Shown here piece by piece: positions 41,762 to 53,800 of a DNA stretch of 64,000 nucleotides (positions are counted from its first letter, which is position 1; each line of letters opens with the position of its first letter). The notes beneath the pieces are model-generated. The model did not search any database, was not told the origin of the DNA, and saw nothing but the letters and a program-made list of their open reading frames with translations. Source of the stretch: Crotophaga sulcirostris (taxonomy: Eukaryota; Chordata; Aves; Cuculiformes; Crotophagidae); assembly GCA_013397455.1 (NCBI GenBank), contig VYZB01000172.1, positions 791,685 to 855,684 on the forward strand, given 5' to 3'. A program made the translations under genes and the position numbers.

Positions 41762-41874
41762 TTAATTATCATTCTGTTTCTTTCCCTGCTCTGATTTCAG
41801 CCCATGGCACACCTCCACTGGAACTTGGTCCATAAGGACCGCTCCATTTGTAACAGTAGCATCATACCAAAGAC
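41762..41874 (-). CDS. Terminal coding exon of the unidentified gene, ends in TAA
   Basis: A 113-nt coding part of the last exon, entered with GT of a split codon after acceptor CTGTTTGCCCGTAG. It reads [20 protein letters not shown], then [16 protein letters not shown] and a stop at 41762-41764. The charged, polar tail is typical of a C-terminus. The plus strand of the same DNA also mimics an exon (see rejected items), but this minus reading is longer and fits the chain. Confidence 0.58.
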
Positions 41875-44800
41875 CTACGGGCAAACAGGTAGTTCCATAA
41901 CATGTTACAAAATATTTAAATCCATCAGTGTTTTCTTTTACTAGTTAATTAATTCTTAAGTAACAAAAGATGGCAAGTCAGAAGTGCATGTATTTGTCAG
42001 TCAGTTAAGACTTGTCCGCGTCCTTCTGCAAAAATATTTTCCCATCTGAAAACAAAATTCTTGTTACTGTAACACTTTTATTACATTCTAGATTTTTTTT
42101 ATTTTTTCTCTTCAGTTTTGAATTCATAGTTTTACATGACATTAACTGTTTCTGTGCTGAATCATGTCAATGTTTTTCCTTGGGAAACCCAAAACCTAGC
42201 TTTTTAATTCAAAGGTGCTTTAGGAGAAAAATTCCAACTTCCCAATCAACTCTGCAGTTGGCTTACAGGGTAGAAAGCTGATTAAACTTCTCAACACAAC
42301 AAACAACTCAATTTCATGAAGCTATCTTAGATTATGACACCTCATTCTGAGAAATACAAATATTGGTCTGATATCCAGACATTTAAATTAACAGAAAGTC
42401 CATCAATGCCTTCAAGAGGCTTTAGAAAAGAGTTTCAAATGTGTAAAAGCTGTTGTTCATCTTCCTATTTTTCCTCCTTGATAAGAGTGAGAACCCACTG
42501 ATAAGGAAAATATAAGACTGTATAGAACTGTGGTCCATGCATCAAAATATTCTCATCTTAGAAGGGGACATGTTAGGGAAAGCTGTTTTACCATGTTATG
42601 CTGTGTTGCTATGGATATAAGTAGAAAACAAAATAATTTAAATCTCACTCAGCTAGCACCAAAAGAAAGTCAAGCCATTCTAAACTAAAAACATCTGGGA
42701 CACATTTGAAATCTAGCACTCAAGAAAAGAGTCAAAATGCAGCTCTAGCTACTCAATGATTTCTTAGATTCCACGAACCATTTTTTTTCTACTTTCAGTG
42801 TACAGAAACTAAGTCTAATAACTCTGAAGTCACACAATAAAAATTTAAAAAGATATTTGCTCAATGGCCACTTAATATCTTGCTAAAAAAAAGAGAGGAT
42901 GTACTGATCTTATAACAAAAACTAGCTAACGTTTTGAAACTTACTTTCCTTCATCTAAAAACTGGTTAGGACTAACAATACTCATTGCTTCTATTTGTTT
43001 AAATGAAGATAATAATTCTTGAAGATGTAAAAAACTACAAAAATTATATTGATATAACTATATCAATATAACTATATCCGTATATTTAGATTAGACATTA
43101 GGAAGAAATTCTTCAACATAAGGGTAGTGAGGCCCTGGCACAGGTTGCCCGGGGAAGCTGTGAGTGCCCCTACCCTGGAAGAGTTCAAGGCCAGGTTGGA
43201 TGGGGTCTTGAACAGCCTGGGCTGGTGGGAGGTGTCCCTGCCTATGGCAGTGAGGGGATGATGTTTAAGGTCCCTTCCAACAAAAACTGTTCTATGATTT
43301 TATATAGGATCATAAAATCATTAAGGTTGGAAAAGACCTCAAAGATCGTCAAGTCCAACCATCAGCCCAACACCATCATGCCTACTAAATCATGGCCCAA
43401 AGTGCAACTTCTACATGCTTTTTGAATACCTTCAGGAATGGAGACTCCACCTCTTCCCTGGGCAACTTGTTTCAATGCTTCACCACTCTCTCGGTAAAGA
43501 TTTTTTTCCTAATATGCAATCTAAACCTTCCCTGGCACAACTTGAGGCCATTTTCTCTCATCCTATAACTTGTTACTTGGGAAACCAGCACCCACCCCGC
43601 TACACCCTCCTTTCAGGTAGTTGTAGGGAGCAATAAGGTCTCCCCTCAGCCTCCTCTTCTCCAAGCTAAACAGTCCCAGTTCCCTCAGCTGCTCCTCATA
43701 AGACTTGTTCTCCAGCCCCTTCACCAGCTTTGTTGTCCTCTGGACACGCTCCAGCACCAATGTCCTTCTTGTAGTGAAGGGCCCAAAACCGAACACAATA
43801 TTCAAGGTGCTGCCTCATCAGCACCGAGTACAGCGGCAGAATCACTTCCCTACTCCTGCTGGCCACACCATTTTTAATACAAGCACTCAATCCCCTTATC
43901 CAGATCATGGATAAAGATATTAAAGAAGACTGGCCCCAAAACTGAGTCCTGTGAAACATTGCCTGTAACCAGGCGCCAACGGGCTTCAACCACAACTCTG
44001 TGGGCTCAGTCATCCAGCCAGTCTTTCACCTAGCAAAGAGTACACCTGTCTAAGCCATGAGCTGCTAGCTTCACATATGAAGTGCTGTATCTTTCTCAGT
44101 GTTGCACATATGTCTGTTCACTTACCCCACCTCCTGACCTTTCCTTTAATCCACACAATTCTTTTCAGGACCAAAATCAGGCCCAAAATGAAAAGATACA
44201 AGTTGTATTTTTGTCTTGGGAAGGAATTTTTCCATAATGGAGGAAACAGTTGCAAATCATGAAAAGTAAGGTCCATTTGGTTGGAATATGAGCACTCCAT
44301 AGTTTGTTTTGGTTTGTTTTTCTGTTATTATTTTTTTCCTCCAGCTGGATATGAGTTTGTCCTGTGTTCTAGTCATGCCTGCTGATGTCAGCATACACCT
44401 CCTGATTAAGCCTTATTATCCAGCATAATCAACTTAGACCTTCTAAGTTACATTCTATTATTTCTCAGTCTTGATGGAGGTCTGCTATCAATACCCACCT
44501 CAGTTTACAACAAATGGGAATGATTTTAGCAATCATTTCTGTGGGTCTTGCATTCACTTCTCAAAAGCTTTGTGTTTCTTAAAATTAGAGACGTTGATCT
44601 GATATTTAGTAATAGGTTCGTTGTTTGTCAACTAGGTTTTCAAAACCTGGCAGGCCTAATAAGAAAAAATGCCAAACAATATTTCACCCCATTTGGATCA
44701 GATTCAAGTGAAAAGCTTACACCAAGATGATTCACATTCAGAGAACCAGCCTCAGAAACTATTGCACATTCCTCTTTTCCAAGTAAAGTCCCATTCATCA

Positions 44801-47800
44801 GTGCTAGAAACCCTGACTCCTTTTCCTGTTAAGGATGTTTCAAGCATGTGGACATTCTTTTCCAATAAGGTCAATGCTGAAATATATAATGGAATCACAG
44901 AAAAATTTAGATTGGAAGGGACTTAAGAAGGTCATTCAGTCCAACCTGAGGCTCGAACAGATCTGGCTACAAGATCAAGCAAGGCTGTTTAGAGCTTTAT
45001 CCAGTCAGGTCTTTACAATCTCATAGTAGGGACTTGTATAGCCTCACAGGGCAGCCTAGTCCACGGTTAGTCATCCTCACAGTGAAAGAACATTTAGTTC
45101 TATCCAGTTGTACCCTCTACTGCTTCAATTTATTTCCTTTTCCTCTCAACTTCCTGCCATGGAGAGCCTGGCTTCATCTTCTCAATAATATCTTCATAGG
45201 TATTGAGGAAGGGTAATATCAGGTTATCCCAGAGGCCCCCCTTTTCTGGCTAAACACCACCAGTTCAATTAGTGTTTCCTGAAGGGACATGTCCTCCAGC
45301 CCCATGACTACCTTACAGTCCTCTGCTGAGCTTACTCCAGTTTGCCAGTGTCTGCTTTGTGCTGAAAGGCTGTCACGGTTTAGCTAAAACTGGATATGGG
45401 TAACCTAGATGTAGACTAACACGAGCTCAGTAAAGAGGGAACAATCCCTTCCTTCTGTGCTTCTCTTAATACAGTGCAAGATTCTGTGGGTCTTTCTGGC
45501 TGCCAGGGCACTCTGTTGGCTCACATTCAGATTTCTGTTGATCTATAAGTCCCAGGTCCTTTACATCAGAGCTGCTTCCAGCCTGTGCTGTTGCAAGAGG
45601 TTTTTGAGGACTTTGAATTTGTTCTTGCTGAATTTTGTAAGGTTTACATCAGCTGCCAGCCTGTCTAGGTTCTTCTGAATGGCAGCCCCAATGTTAATCA
45701 CCTCAGCTGTTTCCTGAATTTGGTGTCAGCTCCTAACTTCATGAGAGACTACTGTTGCCTCCTCTAGATTAGTGACTGAAAACTGTATTAAAGAGATGAT
45801 ACTCTCAGAGTAGCTTCTTGTTCCGGAAGGAAACCTACCTGCAGAAAATTGTGCTAAATTTTTGAAATGCAAGAATTCCAAAATAAGGGATATAAATAAA
45901 CTGCAAACTCATTTGCTGAAATAAGGGCCAGACCACCTAATTCTTGCTCAGTTTGGTAATTATGTTATACTTGGCAACAGAGAACTGATACTTGCACACT
46001 CAGCAGTTACTGCTGGCATAAACACACAAGGCACAGTGCATTTTGATTTCTGCTAGAGAAACTCTACTTACCTTTTCAGTCTTCAGCCAACCATAATGTG
46101 CTGGAACATACCATTTGTTCTTTTTCTCTATAATAAAGGGCTGATAACAAAAATTATGTTCAATCACATTTTCCTTTGGGAGTCTCTATTGAAAGAAATA
46201 AAACCTAGACCCATACTGAGGACAGAAAATTTCCTTGAACTAGTATACACAGAGGCTGTCATCTTCCATCAAAAGAAGCAATTAGGGAAATGATATAGTG
46301 AAGATTGCTTCAGGGATAAGGATGAAATAACCTCATGAGAGTCCACCTCACTTTAACACCTTCCTTTATGGTCTTATTGTGCTACAGAAGCATTATATTT
46401 AACTGATGGCATCTTACCATTTCTACCCCATTTCTGTTTTCCCTTTGCAATGTTACAAAGGGTTTTACAAAGCAATATAAAAACCAGACATCATTTCTTC
46501 ACACACAGAGCCCCCACATCTAAAAACAACATCACATCTATCTAAGATTAATCCACAAAGGGCACTGCCAACAGAGCTCTTTCTGAACTCAAGCCATTGT
46601 ATCTTTCTGTACCAGGATAAGAGCTGCAATTTCCAGGCAAGCTGTGGTTGTGGCTTGCCTAGGTTTCTTTTTATCCCCAAGGATTTTTCTGCAACTAAAG
46701 GAGCATTTCACAGACAGGTTAATAATCCGGAACTTAGATGGCTTGACTCTTCTAGAAACTCCAGGAGATTTTGGTCACATAATACACTGTACCTCTATTT
46801 CTTCTCCTGTCTTTTGTCTGCCAGGGCTGAAAATGTTGTGTGACAGCATCCCTTTTTATATGTGCAGGCCATATATAAACAATGAGGCTTTTATTGGCAG
46901 CTGTTTTGCAAACCACATGGCCCATGAAATACTATTCCTCCACACACCTGAGATCTGCCCCATCACTTCTGGCACAGAAATACATTGATCCTTTTGAAAT
47001 TTCTGATCACAGTACTTACCAAAGAAAAGGAAAAAATAAACTACCTTTTGGTTAGTCATTTAATCAGGTTACAGATAGGAAAATGGCAGAAAACGTAGGG
47101 TGTGTTCAGTCATGTTCTTGGCAACAAAACAGCAGTTTTAGGATCCTTTTCTCTCATAAGACATACAAGGAAGCAGCAATAATGTCATCTGCAAAGAACA
47201 GGCAGAGCAGGACACCTCCAGTCCCTCCTCCTCTTCTTCCAGGAATAATACAAAACCAGCAACTCAGACAGTGCAATTTCTGTAGGCTCTCAGCTCAGAT
47301 GCATTCAACCATCTGCTTGGTATTGTAATAGCCTTAAACTTGTTCTTTGCAAAATACTTACCCAAAATGAGTTAAAATACTAAGTACCATACTTCTATCC
47401 AACCCCTTTCAGTCATGTTCCCTGCTCACCCCTTTACCACGCCAAAAAACCAATGATGTGAGACTTTAGGGCTTTTTCTAGTACTCAACAGTAACATAAA
47501 TATAAAATCCTTATCTGAAATAAATGATTAATAAAGTAGGACTCCAAATAAGTGTTTTAAGGTTATCTTAGAGAGTGATATGGCTGCAATTTTTTGCCAG
47601 TCTAGCATTTTTCTTATATGGACCAAACATTAGGAAGGGCTAATGAGGACAGACTGTCCAGGGGACAGTCACCTTAATGTCACATGCAAAATTTGTGTGT
47701 TTTGCTGCTATCATTGTATGATTCCCTGCCCACACTGCAATAAAACTGCATCGCCATAGTTTTCTCACCTGTACCCCAAATGAAAAGAGGTCTTCAAGTA

Positions 47801-50800
47801 TACATCCCATTCGTATGCTCTAAGTCCAACCATAGCACTTGGCTGCTGGAAACATAGCGTTTGCTACTTTAACAAGTGATACACACTAAAATGTCAAAAG
47901 GAAAAGGTTAGATAGGAAAATATATTTGCATTGAACATTTTTTGGCTCTTTGAGGAACATGGTTCAAAAGATACACAAACCTCTCAGATCATCAGTATTG
48001 TCTACAAGTCAAAATGCTTGTTAGAGTATCTCAATCATCAGGCAAGGCCTAGACTGTACCCTGTCTGAAAAAATGGTACCCTGTCTTTTGTTGGCTTGAT
48101 GAATTACATTTTCAGTAGCCATCCCTGTCTTATACCCTGGTGAGTCAGCAAGATGCAAAGTTGAAGACCTACTGAAACACTGTGATGTTAAATGGATTTG
48201 CTACGAAACAACTCTAAAGAGTAATGTGCTGAAATGACAGAAACAGAGCAGAAGGACATGGGTGAATATGAAAAAGTAAGCAAATGCATAAAGATTAGGA
48301 GATAGCAGAGGTGCAACAATATGAATACAATTATGGACTGCATGGTAGTCATGGTTGAAGATAATGAATATGAAGAAGGCTTTTATTACCATGTTGAATA
48401 CCAAACAGCTAGATAGATGCACCAGATCTGCGTGTCTTAACTTTACAGTAGCAGCTACTGGCACCTGTGTCTAGAAATTCATGTCGTTTGGTGCTTTTTA
48501 TAGTTTTGACCTAACCGCACAATATAGGCAATATTTTTTTTAATAAAAGTGGATTAGGGATTATGCCTAAACATAAAGCATAACAAGCAAGTTGTTCCGT
48601 CGACCCAAAGCTTAAAAAGCATTCAGTGCAAACACTTCTGAAACATAGGAATCTGCACACATTAGTGAAGTGGTCAAGAGGCTCAAAACAGTGCAGGGGA
48701 CATGCAGATCACACCGTTTGGTTCAGTCTTTCATGAGTTGCTCACCAGTGAGAGAAAAGGAATGCAACAAGCAGAACGTTATTTATCATTGATGGGAAAA
48801 GATGACTGACAGCCCTGCTGGCCATGGCCAGGTTCGAATAACATTACTGCATGTCCTTCTCCTGGTACCACGATGAACTGTAGAAGACAAAGAATAAGGT
48901 TACTAGAGACTGAGAGGGGCAAGAAGGTAAAAGACTTTTGGCACTAATAGAATTCATTAGCAGAAAGGGCTGAGGTTGCCTGGTTTGAAGCTTGACCTAC
49001 TACTAGAGGCAGAGAACTTCATGGGATAGGGATGCTGCTGAAACTTCACAATAGTTTCTAATGAAAAGAAGTGAGGAGAATCTAGAACAGCACGATTCTA
49101 GCAATCACGGTTATGTTGGAAGGTGGCAATGCCTGCCACCTAGTGACTCTAAGCGAAAGATAATCACAGGCTTTTGTAGTATTGTAGGGATGAGGCTGCA
49201 ACAGTTGTTTTTAGAGCTCTGTATGGTGGGCAGCTACTGACTTAGCTGTATGATTCCTCTTTGCAGTTAATGGAGAACAGCAGGCACTTCTTTCCACACA
49301 TTGCCAAAAGGCAGTCCCAGTCACCAGCACAAGTGTAGTTAGAGGAAACAACCCTCATCCTCAGAAGTTATACTAAGCAAGAACTAAAAACTAGTAAAAT
49401 ACATACATTTGAGTGACTTGGAGAAAAGGGGGCTACCATCCCCACTTCATAACACATGCCTAGAACCTGGTAGATATAGGTGAGAGATAAGGACACTGAT
49501 TGGAAGGTGTGAAAGTTTGTTACAGCTTGCACGTGTGTCAGAAACTAAGTTACTGGGAAACCATGAAGAATCATCATGATGCTCAGACAAAACTGAAACG
49601 CTCACTGTACAAATATAAGGTCAGTGGGCCTTGCAGACTTATTACTATTGTTACTTTCTGTGTCCTAGTAGAGTAATAATAAGTATTTATCAGAAAAAAA
49701 TGATCCTATTAAGTTGAAAACTAGCTTGCATTCGTGTTTTTTCTTTGAGAAAAACAGTTTTCAGTTTCAGGTACTGGCTTAGTATTCAAGCCAAAGAGTA
49801 GCATTACATCGAGCAAGTGATGTGCAGATACATGGTTGTGAGGAGTTTTATTGTGACCTGTGTGAGTGTATCTTTACCTCTCAAGGATTTCTTGTTGCAA
49901 GTCTTCACAAAAGTGCTTTTGTTACTCTTAAGTGACCTTCTCTGAACATGTCAAGAAGGGATACTTCTACTTCAAATGTGTATTACTCTACAAGCAGAAA
50001 CTGGGAGTATTCAGTTAGTGCTTATTCATCACATGGTGAGGGTGAAACTGGTCATCATATTAAAAAAACCTCAAAATACAGGAAGTTGGGATGTCTATTT
50101 TAATTAATTTTGAAATAGCAAAATAGTTAATATTTTGTCTATTAATAATTAATGTCTGCAGTTACCATAGCTGTACAGTAATTTATCTTCCTAATAGTAT
50201 CCTGATGGACAGTATTTTTACTAGAGGGCTTTCCCAAACACTAAAAAGGGAATTTTTGAAAGGTCAGTTGACATAGTGGAAGCATAGTGGAAGTAACTTA
50301 CACTTAGATCGGTATAACACTGGCATTTCTTAATCAGCCTGTTAGAATTTAATAGTATTATCTTATGTTACAGTGACCAACTTTAACTCATGTTAAAATA
50401 AAAATAATTTGGCTTAAATCTTCTATGCACTATACTACACAGTCCTGTCTCCATGAATGATAATTTGCCAGGACCTCTTAGGAATGCTTTTAGATCTCTT
50501 TATTTGGAAGCCAGGAATGGATATAGGACATGGCAACAATTACAAGCTTATTTCACTGATTCATTCTATGCACAAAATATTAACAAAAACATTGGGAGTG
50601 AAGTTCAAGTTTGCTTTACCTAATCATATTCCTGTCAAAATCAAGGATTTAGAAATAAGATGTTCAAAATGCCGATTAAAGAATGCTTATTTATCAAAGG
50701 TATTGTACTGAAAACATTTCGATTTAATTTTGAAATTATTAGATATCTAATCATCATTAAGTAGTACTCACTAGGAATTCATTTTGTATACATGCCATAA

Positions 50801-53800
50801 ATTGGTGTTTGGAAAGAGGCTCTGCAGATGAATTAAAGAGCTCCAATAGTAACCAAAGATTCATTCTAGCAATTAAGCCCTTTTCAAATGACCAAGATCT
50901 AGAGATCACTCATTTCAATGGAAGTCAACTAACTTGATACTGCTACTGATAGCTAATGCATCTGGTCCTGTGACAAAGAATTACTGAAGCAATTATGTGA
51001 TAGACCTAACATGTAACAACGTTACCATGATCAGCTGCAAATGATACAATTGCTAGCCAAATCTAATGATTCATTATTATTTACTACAAGCAGCTTTATA
51101 CTGATGACACCAGGAATTTGAGAGAGTATTCTTCTGAAAGCTATGAAAAAGACATCTTATCTACATGCACTGTAATAACAAAAGAAATAGAAGATAATGA
51201 AACATTATTTTCTTGCACAAGTAAAGCATCTCTCCATCAGGGTGGTGTGACTGCATTAGAAACAAACGGAGATCTTTAGATAATTTATCATTAGTAATTT
51301 GAAAGACCATGTAAGAGTTGAATCAGAGAAAAATCTGTGACAGCTGCTTAGCTAAATCAAAGCATTTTAACTGCCCCAGAGATTTAATAACATGAATAAT
51401 TTTTCCTTTGTTCAGTAGAAACTAGATATTCTTTCTCTGAATGATCCTACTCCTACTTGGGGGAAGTAAGAAATTATGATCCTCTGTTAGAGAAAGGGGA
51501 TTAAAAATGTTGTAAGTGTTTGTAACAGGGCACCCACTGATGGAAAGTTAGTTCTCATGGTTCTGTCAAGTTAGGTACTTGGCCTTGACCATTTATGGAT
51601 CAGGAAGTTTCTAAACAAAACCCCACAATCACCAAACTCAGCCTTTTTCATGATAAGCCAAATCTCTTTTCTGCATTTATGAGGTATTTCCTGTCCCCCT
51701 CACCTTCCAAGAGGCCTCTACTGGGTTTTATTTCTTTGCCTTAAGAAGGCAGATGCTGTTTCTTACTCAAAATTTTGGGTTTGTTGGTTTTTTTGAGGGT
51801 TTTTGATTATTATTTTTTTAAAGTTACTGACTTTCAAGTGATGATACAAAAGATACAGGTCTGTCACAAACTTTTGGGCTTCTTCTTTAGAAGAAGATCT
51901 AAAAATTATCGTTGGCAGTAGCTCTACTATTTACAATTGAAATTAACTCAAAGCCAGGAGAGATACTAGTACATAATTTCCTTTGGCAGCTACTCTTCCG
52001 TACATTTTTCCGGTCATCATCATCTTTTTTTTCCCAAACCATTTGTTTTCTCTTCCTTGCACTAGTTGTGGTTTTTGCACCTCTCTTAGAGCTAAACCTG
52101 CCTCTAAACTGACAGCCCACAACCTCACATCCCACCATCTTCCTCCTATCTATACCTGCCCCCAAGTCCTCAGTCCAACTCAAGCTCAAAGAAAAACTTT
52201 TCACCATTTCTGTCTCCCTTTCAGGTCAACAGGTCATTCTTCTGTGCGTTGACTGACATGAGTCTCCTTCCTCAGGTTCCTCACTTGTGCTCCCCCTGCT
52301 CCAGCTCTTACTATTTCTTGCTGTATGATGCTAATGAATCCCATTCTTTGACTTCTGTAACCAAGCACAATAATGCCCATCAACATCTTGCCACGTCTCA
52401 GTGACAGTTAGCAAAATATTGCTCGTTATATTCTTACTTCTTCACATCCTCTATTCCACTCCGAATACCTTCACAGATTTACCAATTACAAAATGCTCAA
52501 AATCACAGAATTACAAATTGATATCTTTTTTCCATCTCTAGTTAATTCCATGACAGAGAGAGGCAGGACTTAAGCTCTGCAGAAAGATTCATACTTCCCC
52601 CTGTGTTCTACTGCAGACATTACTGCTGCTGAGATGGTTCAACAAGTTACACCACTGGCTGATTACACATGAAATGCTCTCATAACATGCAACCAAGGCA
52701 ATCATACTGCCAAATTACCTGCATTTTCCCATACTGTGCAATACAATTTCCTTAAATTCAGTTTTCACAAACTCATTTCTATCTTTTCCCTCGTGGTACA
52801 TCTCATTAGCACCAGCCAAACCAGAAGAACTGAGCAGCTCCAGGGACTTGTAAATGAAAAGTGAATAGTGAAAGTAAATTATGCTATGAAAAAGAATAGC
52901 AAGATTGATGGAGACTGCTCATTTTAGCTAAAATGATTTGTAGGATGAGTAGCCTTAGAAGAAAATATCATTTTATGCCACAGTACTCTATGCAAGGTGT
53001 TTGCACACTGAAACACATCTCTAAGTTCAAGGTTTGCTAAGTGTTGATTATATAGCCTGGAAACTCCAGTTATGCTATAAACCTGTTTATGAAGTCATTC
53101 ATTCTGTGCTTGCAATGATCTCGCTGCAATTTTTATTAGCCTTTAGAGCATGCTTTCCAGGTCTCCTTTCTAAGGAGACCACAGGGTGACTCAGCAAGCA
53201 GTTTGCTGCAAACCTGTTGCCCATAAGCCCATTCTGATCTAATCAATTTAGCTGTAAATACAACAAGGTGGTTTCACTGTAAAATCCCTGGCAGTCTCTA
53301 GCTCATGAGACACTGAAAATTCATGGTTCAGGCTTTAAAATACTTTCTGCATCTAAGATTGAGTGGCTGGAGCATTATGTTATAGAAACTGTGAAAACAA
53401 TTTAAAGAAAGTAACTGTGATGAAAATAAAGACAACAGTCAGGGGATTGGGAGTTTTCATATCAATTCCCCTCCTAAACATTCCCTGATCTGTAAGAATA
53501 GAAGGAAGAAGTCTAGCAATTTTTTACCAAAAAGAAAAAAGCAGCAAATAATCTTCTTAATCTTCTTACTCCTAATATTTCTGGGGGAAGGCCATTGCCA
53601 TTTGAAAATGTGCATATTTTTGAACCTTAACACTCACTTGAGCCAGCAGTATGTCTCTGACCAGAGCTTTGCTATAATACATATCTCTAACTGCAAATCT
53701 AGACCAAAACCTAATTCTCCCTTCTTGCTGAAATACGCTTGTTGTGCATTCCCCAGTTTCAATGAAAACTGGTTTCTTGAAGTATTTTTATAAGGGTGTG

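Larger units (their letters stand above)
47820..52718. other. Introns around candidate exon 50302-50338
   Basis: AT-rich intronic DNA. It holds a short inverted repeat at 49121-49141 containing a CTGCCACCTAGTG motif, an open minus frame at 51899-52207 that does not fit the exon phases, and a strong acceptor-like site near 48181 (minus) without a usable frame. No mobile element recognised. Confidence 0.45.

Noticed and set aside
41801..41888. Plus-strand exon-like segment with a strong acceptor (CTCTGATTTCAG) and AAACAG|GTAGTT donor
   Set aside because: It overlaps the minus-strand terminal exon 41762-41874, which has a longer sensible frame and fits a chain of other exons. No plus-strand neighbours were found.
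43225..44013. Open frames of 66-105 codons on both strands
   Set aside because: They are inside the tail-to-tail CR1 pair. The minus frames reflect broken CR1 ORF2 sequence and not a host gene.
48828..48845. GGTTCGAAT resembling a tRNA B box
   Set aside because: No A box, acceptor stem or cloverleaf can be formed around it.
49783..49935. Plus-strand 50-codon frame resembling a C2H2 zinc finger (YCDLCECIF)
   Set aside because: It has CxxC and a Phe at the right spacing, but the Leu-His spacing is wrong, the second His is missing, and there is no second finger.
51899..52207. Minus-strand 102-codon open frame with a basic/acidic stretch ([12 protein letters not shown])
   Set aside because: It lies between exons 52719-52846 and 50302-50338, which already join in phase, and it ends in a stop. 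Low-complexity composition suggests chance.
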